Assembly: GCF_001441615.1 (NCBI RefSeq)
Contig: NZ_LAXJ01000012.1
Location: forward strand, 62,001 to 126,000
Direction: 5' to 3'
From: Roseovarius atlanticus
GTDB taxonomy: Bacteria > Pseudomonadota > Alphaproteobacteria > Rhodobacterales > Rhodobacteraceae
DNA: 64,000 nt
The notes under the pieces were generated by a model. That model was not told where the DNA came from, did not search any database, and was given only the letters and a program-made list of their open reading frames with translations. A program made the translations under genes and the position numbers. Of this stretch, positions 56,009 through 63,859 are shown one piece after another. Each line of letters begins with the position of its first letter. Position 1 is the first letter of the stretch.

Positions 56009-56899
56009 ATGACCGAAGACCAGATTATCGACCTGCTCTCGTCCAACCTGTCCTACATCCTGCTCGCGCTCTTGCTGTTCATCGTGATCTTCCAGGGCGT
56101 GAAGATCGTGCCGCAATCCGAACAGCACGTGGTCGAACGCTTTGGCCGCCTGCGCTCGGTGCTGGGGCCGGGGATCAACTTCATCGTGCCCTTCCTCGAC
56201 AAGATCCGGCACCGCGTCTCGATCCTCGAACGCCAGCTGCCCAATGCCAGCCAGGACGCCATCACCCGCGACAACGTGCTGGTCGAGGTCGAAACCTCGG
56301 TCTTCTACCGCATCACCAACCCCGAAAAGACCGTCTACCGCATCCGCGATGTGGACGCCGCCATCGCCACCACTGTCGCCGGGATCGTCCGGGCCGAGAT
56401 CGGCAAGATGGATCTCGACGACGTGCAGGCCAACCGCTCGCAACTGATCGACACGATCAAGCAACATGTCGAGGACGCCGTCGACAACTGGGGGATCGAG
56501 GTCACCCGGGCCGAGATCCTCGATGTCAACCTCGACCAGGCCACGCGCGAAGCCATGCTGCAACAGCTCAACGCCGAACGCGCCCGCCGCGCCCAGGTGA
56601 CCGAGGCCGAGGGCAAGAAACGCGCCGTCGAATTGGCCGCCGACGCCGATCTCTACGCCGCCGAGAAAACCGCCGAGGCCCGCCGCATCCAGGCCGACGC
56701 CGAAGCCTATGCCACCGGCGTCGTGGCCCGCGCCATCGCCGATAACGGGCTGGAGGCCGCGCAATACCAAGTCGCCCTGAAACAGGTCGAGGCGCTCAAC
56801 GCCCTGGGCCAGGGGCCGTCTTCGCAGACCGTGATCGTGCCCGCCCACGCGGTCGAGGCCTTCGCCAACGCCTTCACCATGTTGAAGGGCAAGCCATGA
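56009..56899 (+). CDS. qmcA: SPFH/Band 7 membrane protein (QmcA type)
   Basis: A 296-residue protein with one N-terminal membrane segment (about 12-30) and an SPFH domain (KIVPQSEQHVVERFGRLRSVLGPGINFIVPFLDKI). A coiled-coil stretch rich in Ala/Glu (ERARRAQVTEAEGKKRAVELAADADLYAAEKTAEARR) follows. It forms large membrane rings or microdomains thought to guard protein quality with the NfeD partner encoded immediately downstream. The nfeD start overlaps its stop as ATGA, confirming the pair. Confidence 0.93.
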   Translation: MTEDQIIDLLSSNLSYILLALLLFIVIFQGVKIVPQSEQHVVERFGRLRSVLGPGINFIVPFLDKIRHRVSILERQLPNASQDAITRDNVLVEVETSVFYRITNPEKTVYRIRDVDAAIATTVAGIVRAEIGKMDLDDVQANRSQLIDTIKQHVEDAVDNWGIEVTRAEILDVNLDQATREAMLQQLNAERARRAQVTEAEGKKRAVELAADADLYAAEKTAEARRIQADAEAYATGVVARAIADNGLEAAQYQVALKQVEALNALGQGPSSQTVIVPAHAVEAFANAFTMLKGKP

Positions 56900-57168
56900 T
56901 CGACCTGCTGTCGCACTGGTGGGTCTGGCTCTGCGCCGCGCTGGCCATCGCCATTCTCGAACTGCTGATGCCGGGCTATATCTTCCTAGGCATCGCCGCG
57001 GGCGCCGCAGTCATGGCGCTTCTGGTGGCCCTGCTCGGCCCTTTCATGCCGCCGACGCTCATCGCGCTCTTCGCGGCGATCTCGCTGGTTGCATGGCTGA
57101 TACTGCGCCGCGTCTTCCGCGCCTCCGACGACCAGACCCGCTATTTCGACGAAGACATCAACAAGTAA
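56896..57168 (+). CDS. NfeD-family membrane protein
   Basis: A 90-residue short-form NfeD protein with three membrane segments: WLCAALAIAILELLM at the start, IFLGIAAGAAVMALLVALLG in the middle and LIALFAAISLVAWLIL near residue 60. The C-terminal tail is short and acidic, and the soluble OB-fold of long NfeD proteins is missing or minimal here. It overlaps the qmcA stop by 4 bp, the standard SPFH-NfeD arrangement. Confidence 0.9.
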   Translation: MIDLLSHWWVWLCAALAIAILELLMPGYIFLGIAAGAAVMALLVALLGPFMPPTLIALFAAISLVAWLILRRVFRASDDQTRYFDEDINK

Positions 57169-57301
57169 TCACGCCGTCCCCGGCAGACATGCCCCGCGCC
57201 ACGCGGGCGCTGTCATCCTGCCGTGACCTTGTGCCGACATTGATTACGTGGTGAAACTTGCAGTTCCACCGTCGACCGATCCACTACGAAAAGGCCGCCA
57301 C

Positions 57302-58708
57302 ATGACAAATTCCGCCGACAGCCCCGAGATCCTGAACTTTGGCTGGGAAGAATGGATTTCCCTGCCCGGACTGGGGGTGCCGGCATTGCGAGCCAAGGTC
57401 GACACCGGGGCGCGCACCTCGGCGCTTCACGCCTTCGACATCGAAACCTTCGGCCCCTCCTCCAAACCCAAGGTCCGGTTCACGGTCCACCCGATCCCGG
57501 GCCGCGACGACCTCGTGATCCCCTGCTCGGCCCCCATCGTCGACCGGCGCGAGGTGGCGTCCTCGAACGGCGAGAAGGAACTGCGCTACGTCATCGAAAG
57601 CAAGCTCGAGGTCTCGGGCCAGTCCTGGCCCATCGAGATCACGCTCACGAACCGCTCCACCATGAACAGCCGGATGCTCCTGGGCCGCACCGCGCTCAAG
57701 GATCACATCTCGATCGTCGCCACCGACCGCTTCCTTCAGCCCGAGCTCAACTACGACGTCTACCACACCAAGAAGATGCGCGAGGCCCAGCCCAACCGCT
57801 CCTTGCGCATTGCGGTGCTGTCGCGCGAAGACAACTATTCGACCCGCCGCCTCGTCGAAGAGGGCGAAAAGCGCGGCCATTCCGTCGAGGTCATCAACAC
57901 CACCCGCTGTTACATGGCGATCAACACGCTGGCGCCCGAGGTGCATTACGACGGCAAGCGCCTGCCCCGCTACGATGCCGTGATCCCGCGCATCGGCGCC
58001 TCGATCACCTCGTACGGTGCCGCCGTCGTGCGCCAGTTCGAAACCATCGGCACCTATTGCGTGAACCCCTCCGCCGGGATCTCGTCCAGCCGCGACAAGC
58101 TCTACGCGCATCAGCTCATGGCCCGCGCCAAGGTGGGTATGCCCAACACCGCCTTCGCCGCCTCGCCGCAGGACACCGGCAACCTGATCGGTCTCGTCGG
58201 CACCGCGCCCCTGATCGTCAAACTGCTGGAATCGACCCAAGGCAAGGGCGTCGTGCTGGCCGAAACCAAGAAGGCGGCAGAGTCCGTGATCGACGCCTTC
58301 CGCGGCCTCAAGGCTAACTTCCTCGTACAGGATTTCGTCAAGGAGGCCGCGGGCGAGGATATCCGCTGCCTCGTGATCGGCGGCAAGGTCGTCGCCTCGA
58401 TGAAACGCACCGGGGCGGAAGGCGATTTTCGCTCCAACCTGCACCGCGGCGGCTCGGCCAAGTCCGTGCGCATCACCAAGACCGAGCGCGAGACCGCCCT
58501 GCGCGCCGCCCGCGCCTTCGGGCTTGGGCTGGCGGGCGTGGATCTTCTGCGGGCCGAAGCCGGGCCCAAGGTGCTCGAGGTCAACTCCTCGCCCGGGATG
58601 GAAGGCATCGAGAAGTCCACCGGCAAGAACATCGTCGGGATGCTCTACGACGATATCGAGGCCCGCGTGCGCCCCGAACCCGTGCGGCGGCGGCGCACCA
58701 GCAAGTGA
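57302..58708 (+). CDS. Fused RimB-like (retropepsin-fold) and RimK-like (ATP-grasp) protein
   Basis: A 468-residue two-domain protein. Residues about 10-150 are an ATP-dependent-zinc-protease / RimB-type domain with the retropepsin-like motif [14 protein letters not shown] (Asp34-Thr-Gly). Residues about 165-455 form a RimK-type ATP-grasp (RIAVLSRED at the start, [81 protein letters not shown]). RimK adds glutamates to ribosomal protein S6, and RimB is its modulating protease in pseudomonads. The ATG at 57302 is taken because the 18 earlier codons are not conserved-looking. Confidence 0.9.
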   Translation: MTNSADSPEILNFGWEEWISLPGLGVPALRAKVDTGARTSALHAFDIETFGPSSKPKVRFTVHPIPGRDDLVIPCSAPIVDRREVASSNGEKELRYVIESKLEVSGQSWPIEITLTNRSTMNSRMLLGRTALKDHISIVATDRFLQPELNYDVYHTKKMREAQPNRSLRIAVLSREDNYSTRRLVEEGEKRGHSVEVINTTRCYMAINTLAPEVHYDGKRLPRYDAVIPRIGASITSYGAAVVRQFETIGTYCVNPSAGISSSRDKLYAHQLMARAKVGMPNTAFAASPQDTGNLIGLVGTAPLIVKLLESTQGKGVVLAETKKAAESVIDAFRGLKANFLVQDFVKEAAGEDIRCLVIGGKVVASMKRTGAEGDFRSNLHRGGSAKSVRITKTERETALRAARAFGLGLAGVDLLRAEAGPKVLEVNSSPGMEGIEKSTGKNIVGMLYDDIEARVRPEPVRRRRTSK

Positions 58709-58775
58709 CCCCTGGGAACGCAACGTCACGCGGCGCGCGTTAACCCTTTTGGGCCGCCCGATGCCGCGCCGCGGC

Positions 58776-58808
58776 GGTGTACGGGGGGTGCACGCGGGGT
58801 GTACGCAT
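58776..58808. repeat. Three 11-bp tandem repeats upstream of sufT
   Basis: GGTGTACGGGG, GGTGCACGCGG and GGTGTACGCAT follow one another without a gap, sharing GGTGYACG. The 11-bp period is about one DNA helical turn, so bound proteins would line up on one face. The array ends 111 bp before the sufT start. Confidence 0.6.
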
Positions 58809-58919
58809 GTCACCCCCACCCGATCCGGCCAATATCGGGCGTTAATCCACCGCACCCCCTCTGGACGCGGCGCTCTCATATCCTTATATATTCAGTCGGA
58901 TAACGGCACAGGACGTGAC

Positions 58920-59282
58920 ATGACCCAACAGCCAGAACCCCTCGAAGGCGCGCCGCTGATCGCGCCCTCCAGCACGGATCACCCGCTTTACGACCAGATC
59001 GTCGAAGCGTGCCGTTCGGTCTATGACCCTGAAATCCCTGTGAATATCTATGACCTCGGGCTGATCTACACGATCGACATCACCCCCCAGAACGAGGTCA
59101 GCGTCATCATGACCCTCACCGCCCCGGGCTGCCCCGTCGCCGGCGAAATGCCCGGCTGGGTCGCCGAGGCGATCGAGCCGTTAGCAGGTGTTAAACAGGT
59201 TGATGTTGATCTGACCTGGGAACCGCCCTGGGGCATGGACATGATGAGCGACGAGGCAAGGCTCGAACTTGGATTCATGTAA
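58920..59282 (+). CDS. sufT: SufT-like Fe-S assembly factor (DUF59/MIP18)
   Basis: A 120-residue protein with a DUF59 domain: YDPEIPVNIYDLGLIYTIDI, then MTLTAPGCPVAGEM with the reactive Cys, and VKQVDVDLTWEPPWGMDMMSDEARLELG at the end. SufT-type proteins help mature Fe-S enzymes. The ATG is at 58920 with GGACG ahead. Other Suf genes are not adjacent; however, an A-type carrier gene lies 1.4 kb downstream. Confidence 0.9.
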   Translation: MTQQPEPLEGAPLIAPSSTDHPLYDQIVEACRSVYDPEIPVNIYDLGLIYTIDITPQNEVSVIMTLTAPGCPVAGEMPGWVAEAIEPLAGVKQVDVDLTWEPPWGMDMMSDEARLELGFM

Positions 59283-59283
59283 G

Positions 59284-59301
59284 GCAAGTAAAATCGCTTG
59301 C
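59284..59301. promoter_or_regulatory. 18-bp palindromic operator candidate, copy 1
   Basis: GCAAGTAAAATCGCTTGC has 5-bp inverted arms GCAAG/CTTGC around 8 bp. It matches the reverse complement of copy 2 (59313-59330) at 16 of 18 positions. It starts 1 bp after the sufT stop codon, in the 50-bp spacer ahead of the SatD-like gene. Confidence 0.65.
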
Positions 59302-59312
59302 ATTTCTCAAAA

Positions 59313-59330
59313 GCAAGCAATATTACTTGC
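59313..59330. promoter_or_regulatory. 18-bp palindromic operator candidate, copy 2
   Basis: GCAAGCAATATTACTTGC lies in opposite orientation to copy 1, with the two centres 29 bp apart. It ends 2 bp before the ATG of the SatD-like gene, so a bound protein would block initiation. No ordinary ribosome site is visible between it and the ATG. Confidence 0.65.
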
Positions 59331-59332
59331 AT

Positions 59333-59941
59333 ATGATCTGGACCGTCTTCACTGGCGATATCGTCGACTCCTCCGCCCTTTCGGCGGACCGTCTGGACGA
59401 TGTCATGGCCTGTCTCGACCGGCTGTCAGATGACATCTCCGCCTGGGGCCAAGGCGCCACGGCAGCCTTCGGACGACGTGGCGGGGACGGATGGCAACTG
59501 GCGGTCAATCCGGCTGAATACACCCTTAGATCAACGCTTTACCTTCAATCCAGCCTGATGGCGTTGGAGCCGGCAGTGCAAACGCGCATCGCCGTAGCGA
59601 CAGGCAAAGGCACCCTCTCCGACGCCAACCCCAACAGCGCCCACGGCCCCGCGTTCAGCGCCTCGGGCCGCCTGCTGGAAACGCTCACGGGCAACACGCT
59701 TCTCGCCCACGCCGCCGGTGGCCCGCTTGATGCCACCTACCGGCTTGCCGACCATATCGCGCAGGGCTGGACACAGGCCCAGGCCCGCGCCGTGGCCGAG
59801 ATGCTGCCCCCCGGAACCGGGCCGCGCCGCGTCGCCGCCGACCGCCTTGGCATTTCCCGCCAGGCCATTGATCAGGCCCTGCACGCCGCCGGCTACCCGG
59901 CTCTGCACGATGCCCTGACACTGCTGGAGACGTCGGAATGA
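59333..59941 (+). CDS. SatD-like protein: cyclase-homology-type domain plus C-terminal HTH
   Basis: A 202-residue protein. The first ~140 residues follow the order of a class III nucleotide-cyclase homology domain. FTGDIVDSS has Asp9, and RRGGDGWQLAV has a second metal-type Asp (Asp52). RIAVATGKG is the usual third strand, and GPAFSASGRLLETL occupies the place of the cyclase G-x-x-V-N-x-A-A-R-L motif, with Ser replacing Asn. A helix-turn-helix (about 160-185, RRVAADRLGISRQAIDQALHAAG) follows. Pfam SatD proteins have this shape. Catalytic activity is uncertain. Its stop overlaps the DUF3307 start (ATGA). A TTG at 59327 is an alternative start. Confidence 0.75.
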   Translation: MIWTVFTGDIVDSSALSADRLDDVMACLDRLSDDISAWGQGATAAFGRRGGDGWQLAVNPAEYTLRSTLYLQSSLMALEPAVQTRIAVATGKGTLSDANPNSAHGPAFSASGRLLETLTGNTLLAHAAGGPLDATYRLADHIAQGWTQAQARAVAEMLPPGTGPRRVAADRLGISRQAIDQALHAAGYPALHDALTLLETSE

Positions 59942-60657
59942 TCGAGACCCTGACCGCCCTCCTCTTTGCTCATGTCCTGGCCGATTTCGTCCTGCAAACC
60001 GACTGGATCCACCGCCACAAGCGCCATTTCGGCGTCATGCTCCTACACGGGGCACTGGTACTGGTGGCCTCCATGGCCGCGCTTGGCCATGTGCAAGCGT
60101 TGCCGGTTCTGGCACTGGCCGCCCTGCACCTGGCCATCGACTGCGCCAAAACCTACGGTAAATTCAAAGGCCTGACGGCGTTTCTCACCGATCAGGCCCT
60201 GCACCTACTGGTGATTGTCGCCGTCGCGTTCTACGCCCCCACCCTCTGGGCCACCGGCGCCTGGGCCGACATGCCCACCCTGTTGCCGCTGATGGCGCTT
60301 CTCTCTGGCCTGATCGCGACCCTGGTCGCCGGACAATACGCCATCGGCCTGTTGATGCGCTCACATGGCGTCTTGATCCAGCAACGCGGCCTGCGCAACG
60401 GCGGCCGCCAGATCGGGCTGATCGAGCGTGGGCTGATCTTCTTTTTCGTCATGGCAAATCAACCGATTGGCGTCGGCTTTCTGATCACGGCCAAGTCCAT
60501 CCTGCGTTTCGGCACGGCCGCGCGGGATCAAAAAACGGCGGAATACGTGATCATCGGCACGCTCGCCTCCTTTGCATGGGCTTTCCTGGTGTCCGAGGCC
60601 ACCCGCGCCTGGATGGAATTGCTGCCCCCGCTTGAGATTGCCGGATGGCTTGCTTAG
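59938..60657 (+). CDS. DUF3307 integral membrane protein
   Basis: A 239-residue protein with about six membrane segments. It opens TLTALLFAHVLADFVLQTDWIHRHKRHFGVMLLHGALV, the DUF3307 signature with a conserved Asp/His-rich cytoplasmic edge, and continues LAALHLAIDCAKTYG. A second half (RGLRNGGRQIGLIERGLIFFFVMANQPIGVGFLITAKSILRFG) is basic and hydrophobic. It is coupled by 4-bp overlap to the SatD-like gene, so the two very likely act together as a cytoplasmic regulator and a membrane partner. Confidence 0.88.
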   Translation: MIETLTALLFAHVLADFVLQTDWIHRHKRHFGVMLLHGALVLVASMAALGHVQALPVLALAALHLAIDCAKTYGKFKGLTAFLTDQALHLLVIVAVAFYAPTLWATGAWADMPTLLPLMALLSGLIATLVAGQYAIGLLMRSHGVLIQQRGLRNGGRQIGLIERGLIFFFVMANQPIGVGFLITAKSILRFGTAARDQKTAEYVIIGTLASFAWAFLVSEATRAWMELLPPLEIAGWLA

Positions 60658-60689
60658 ATTGAGGGCAACGCAGCGAGAAAGGCAGCACC

Positions 60690-61040
60690 ATGTTCGGAAT
60701 TCCAGGCAAGCAGGCGGTCACCATGACCCCCAAAGCGGCGTCGATGATTGCCCGCCTGATGGACAAGGACGGCCACCAGGGCCTGCGCATCGGCGTCAAG
60801 AAAGGCGGCTGCGCGGGCATGGAATACACCATGGACTACGTGACCGAGGTCGATCCCAACGACGAGGTGGTCGAGCAGGACGGCGCCCGCGTCATGATCG
60901 CGCCGATGGCGCAGATGTTCCTCTTCGGGACCGAGATCGACTACCAGACCTCGCTTCTGGAATCGGGCTTCGTGTTCAATAACCCCAACGTCACCGAGGC
61001 GTGCGGCTGCGGCGAGTCGATCAAGTTCGAAGGCATGTAG
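60690..61040 (+). CDS. A-type iron-sulfur carrier protein
   Basis: A 116-residue HesB/IscA/SufA protein. The three cluster-binding Cys are present: Cys41 in KKGGCAGMEY, and Cys105 and Cys107 in EACGCGES. It accepts Fe-S clusters and hands them to target enzymes. The sequence between (EVDPNDEVVEQDGARVMIAP) is normal for the family. It follows the DUF3307 gene by 33 bp and precedes tpiA. Whether it is SufA, ErpA or IscA cannot be told from this alone. Confidence 0.92.
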   Translation: MFGIPGKQAVTMTPKAASMIARLMDKDGHQGLRIGVKKGGCAGMEYTMDYVTEVDPNDEVVEQDGARVMIAPMAQMFLFGTEIDYQTSLLESGFVFNNPNVTEACGCGESIKFEGM

Positions 61041-61071
61041 CCGTTGCCCCGCCCGGCGCAAGCCGCTACCA

Positions 61072-61092
61072 CTCCGGTCAATTAACCCGGAG
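61072..61092 (+). promoter_or_regulatory. Hairpin over the upstream ribosome site of tpiA
   Basis: CTCCGG (61072-61077) pairs perfectly with CCGGAG (61087-61092) across a 9-nt AT-rich loop. The 3' arm contains part of GGAGG. A second purine run, AAGGA, lies immediately before the ATG at 61100 and stays free. Confidence 0.35.
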
Positions 61093-61099
61093 GTAAGGA

Positions 61100-61852
61100 A
61101 TGGCGCGTAAGCTGGCGGCTGGTAACTGGAAGATGAACGGCACGCGCGGTGCCTTGCAGGAATTGTCCGCTCTCGCACAGGCGCATCCCGATCCGTCCGT
61201 GGACATCCTCATCTGTCCGCCCGCCACGCTGATACATCCGGCTGCGGCGCTTATGGCGGACTCGTCCGTTCAGATCGGCGGACAGGATTGTCACGCGCAG
61301 GTCAGTGGCGCCCATACCGGCGATATCTCTGCCGAAATGCTGGCCGACGCCGGCGCCAGCAGCGTCATCCTCGGACATTCCGAACGGCGCGAAGATCACG
61401 GCGAAAGCAGCGACGCCGTCAACGCCAAGATCCGCGCGGCCCACGCCGCCGGGCTGGTCGCAATCGTCTGCGTGGGCGAGTCGCTGTCTCAGCGCGACGC
61501 GGCCAACACGCTTGATATCATCGGCGGGCAGCTCGCCACATCCCTGCCAGATGCCTGCACCGCGGCCAATACGGTGATCGCCTACGAGCCGATCTGGGCC
61601 ATCGGCACCGGCAAGGTGCCCACGACCGAACAGATCGACGAAGTTCACGATTTCATCCGCACCCACATGATCCGCCGCTTCGGCGAGGCCGAGGGCGGCG
61701 CAATGCCCCTGCTCTACGGCGGATCGGTGAAGCCCGACAACGCCGCCGAGATTTTCGCCACCGACAATGTCGACGGCGCCCTCGTCGGCGGCGCAAGCCT
61801 CAAGGCCGCGGATTTCTCGCCCATTATCAAGGCATTGGAGCAATCGACCTGA
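61100..61852 (+). CDS. tpiA: Triosephosphate isomerase
   Basis: A 250-residue TIM barrel. The substrate Lys is in AAGNWKMNG (residue 11), the catalytic His in ILGHSERR, the catalytic Glu in [11 protein letters not shown], and the phosphate loop in [11 protein letters not shown] near the end. It interconverts dihydroxyacetone phosphate and glyceraldehyde 3-phosphate. It follows the Fe-S carrier gene by 59 bp and is convergent with the Lrp gene, whose stop lies 4 bp away. Confidence 0.96.
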   Translation: MARKLAAGNWKMNGTRGALQELSALAQAHPDPSVDILICPPATLIHPAAALMADSSVQIGGQDCHAQVSGAHTGDISAEMLADAGASSVILGHSERREDHGESSDAVNAKIRAAHAAGLVAIVCVGESLSQRDAANTLDIIGGQLATSLPDACTAANTVIAYEPIWAIGTGKVPTTEQIDEVHDFIRTHMIRRFGEAEGGAMPLLYGGSVKPDNAAEIFATDNVDGALVGGASLKAADFSPIIKALEQST

Positions 61853-61856
61853 TCGT

Positions 61857-62318
61857 CTAGACCGGCAACATCGTCGTCGACTTGATCTCTTCCATCGACA
61901 AGAGCGCGGTGACGTTGTGCACTTTCACCTCTGAAATCAGCGCCTGGTAGAAGGTGTCATAGGCCCGCGCGTTGCTGACCACGACCTTCAGGATATAGTC
62001 AATATCACCCGCCAGCCGGTGCGCCTCCATCACCTCCGGCCGGGTTCTCAGAGCATTCAGAAACCTGTCCTGCCACTCCTTATCGTGCTCTGACGTGCGG
62101 ATCAGGACAAAGAAACAGGCCTCCAGACCCAGGGCCTCGGGATCCAGCAAAAAAGTCTGCTGGCGGATCACCCCGCCTTCCCGCATCTTGCGAATCCGGT
62201 TCCATACCGGCGTCTTCGAACTGCCCACGGATTTGGCGATATCGTCCAGCGACTGCCCCCCGTCCTTTTGCAGTTCCAAGAGGATTTTCCGATCCAGTTC
62301 GTCAAGGCGAACACTCAT
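61857..62318 (-). CDS. Lrp/AsnC-family transcriptional regulator
   Basis: A 153-residue protein of standard size. The N-terminal winged HTH is LDELDRKILLELQKDGGQSLDDIAKSVGSSKTPVWNRIRKMREGGVI. The C-terminal RAM domain (ACFFVLIRTSEHDKEW, MEAHRLAGDIDYILKVVV) binds effector amino acids and forms octamers. It is divergent from cysG across about 146 bp, so it may control the sulfite-reduction operon, an arrangement seen in related genomes. The ATG at 62318 is used, since nine earlier in-frame codons add no domain sequence. Confidence 0.9.
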   Translation of the reverse strand: MSVRLDELDRKILLELQKDGGQSLDDIAKSVGSSKTPVWNRIRKMREGGVIRQQTFLLDPEALGLEACFFVLIRTSEHDKEWQDRFLNALRTRPEVMEAHRLAGDIDYILKVVVSNARAYDTFYQALISEVKVHNVTALLSMEEIKSTTMLPV

Positions 62319-62357
62319 TCCACAATTTCCCTTTTCCCGGAACACGCCCTGTCCACT

Positions 62358-62377
62358 GAATGCATTTTGGAACGCAT
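62358..62377. promoter_or_regulatory. Direct repeat between the Lrp regulator and cysG
   Basis: GAATGCAT (62358-62365) and GAACGCAT (62370-62377) differ by one base and are 12 bp apart, about 1.1 helical turns. They lie in the divergent promoter region, where the Lrp-type regulator would be expected to bind. Confidence 0.4.
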
Positions 62378-62464
62378 GTCCTTATTCGCACCGACCAGTG
62401 GCGCAATACCGGGAATATTTTCTATATCTAAGGGCAAGTCAATCGCAGCCGGAGGCCAGCCCCC

Positions 62465-63859
62465 GTGAAACATTTTCCCATCTTCGTCGCGCTCGAGGGC
62501 CGTCGCGTCGTACTGTCCGGCGGCGGTGACGCGGCCCTGGCCAAGCTGCGCCTGCTGCTGAAAACCGAAGCGCACCTGACGGTGTTCGCCCCGTCTCCCG
62601 CGCAAGAAATCGAAGACTGGCACGCCGCCGGCAAACTGCGCCTCGTGCGTCGCGCGATGGAGCCCGGCGACACGACCTGTGCCGTGCTCTTCTATGCCGC
62701 GGACGAGGACGACGCCGAGGATGCCCGCACCTCCGCCATCGCCCGCGCCGATGGCGCGCTCGTGAACATCGTCGACAACCTGCAAGACAGCGCCTTCATC
62801 ACCCCCGCCATCGTCGATCGTGACCCCGTAACCGTCGCCATCGGCACCGAGGGGGCGGCCCCCGTTCTGGCCCGCGCGATCAAGGCTGACCTCGAAGCGC
62901 GCCTGCCGGCCACGCTGGGCACCCTCGCGCGCATCGGCAAGGCGTTCCGCAAGGCGGTCGAGGTGCTGCCCATGGGCCGCAAACGCCGCGACTTCTGGTC
63001 GGAGTACTATTTCGGCACCGGCCCGCGTGCGATGGATGAAGGCGGCGAAGAGGCCGTCAACAACGCCCTGCCCGCCCTTCTCGACACACATGTGAAGGCC
63101 GAAGAGCGCCAGGGTCACGTCGCGTTCGTCGGCGCCGGCCCCGGTGATCCGGAACTGCTGACCCTCAAGGCCCGCAAGGCGCTCGATGCCGCCGACGTGG
63201 TTATCCACGACCGCTTGGTGACGCCCGAAGTCCTTGAGCTTGCCCGCCGCGAAGCGACGCTTATCGACGCCGGCAAGACCGGCTTTGGCCCGTCGATGTC
63301 GCAGGAGGAGATCAACGCGCTAATCGTCGAGCACGCCGCCACCGGCGCGCAGGTGGTGCGCCTGAAAGGTGGCGATCCGACCGTCTTCGGCCGCCTCGAC
63401 GAAGAAATCGACGCGGTCGATGCCGCCGGGATCGGCTGGCACATCGTGCCCGGGATCACCGCCGCCTCGGCCGGTGTGGCCGCCATCGGCCAAAGCCTGA
63501 CCAAGCGCCAACGCAATGCAGCGGTGCGTTTCGTCACCGGCCATGACATGAAGGGCTATGCCGAGCAGGACTGGGCCGCCCTCGCCCAACCCGGCGAGGT
63601 GGCCGCGATCTACATGGGCAAGAAGTCCAGCCGATTTATCCAGGGCCGCCTGCTGATGCACGGCGCCGACCGCGCCACACCTGTTAGCATCGTCGAGAAC
63701 GCCTCGCGCCCGGAACAGCGCATCGTCGCCACCACCGTGGCCCGCATGGCGCAGGATCTGGAAGCCGCCGATCTCGACGGCCCCGCCCTCACCTTCATCG
63801 GCCTGGCACCGCGTGCCGCCGAGGCAAGCCTTTCCCTCTCGACCCAGGAGTTCGCCTGA
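62465..63859 (+). CDS. cysG: Siroheme synthase, trifunctional
   Basis: A 464-residue fusion. The N-terminal part (about 1-205) is precorrin-2 dehydrogenase/ferrochelatase, with the NAD-binding VVLSGGGDAALAKLRLLL and IGTEGAAPVLARAIKADLEARLP. The C-terminal part (about 215-460) is uroporphyrinogen-III C-methyltransferase, with VGAGPGDPELLTLKA, VIHDRLV, LKGGDPTVFGRLDEE and VPGITAASAGVAAIGQ. It makes siroheme for sulfite or nitrite reductase. The next gene starts within its stop (TGATG), and in this group of bacteria cysI and cysH usually follow, outside the window. Confidence 0.96.
   Translation: MKHFPIFVALEGRRVVLSGGGDAALAKLRLLLKTEAHLTVFAPSPAQEIEDWHAAGKLRLVRRAMEPGDTTCAVLFYAADEDDAEDARTSAIARADGALVNIVDNLQDSAFITPAIVDRDPVTVAIGTEGAAPVLARAIKADLEARLPATLGTLARIGKAFRKAVEVLPMGRKRRDFWSEYYFGTGPRAMDEGGEEAVNNALPALLDTHVKAEERQGHVAFVGAGPGDPELLTLKARKALDAADVVIHDRLVTPEVLELARREATLIDAGKTGFGPSMSQEEINALIVEHAATGAQVVRLKGGDPTVFGRLDEEIDAVDAAGIGWHIVPGITAASAGVAAIGQSLTKRQRNAAVRFVTGHDMKGYAEQDWAALAQPGEVAAIYMGKKSSRFIQGRLLMHGADRATPVSIVENASRPEQRIVATTVARMAQDLEAADLDGPALTFIGLAPRAAEASLSLSTQEFA

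Noticed and set aside
57284..58879. A 531-codon frame antisense to the RimB-RimK fusion
   Set aside because: Composition is skewed to Gly, Arg, Asp and His with no recognisable domain; it is a shadow of the real gene.
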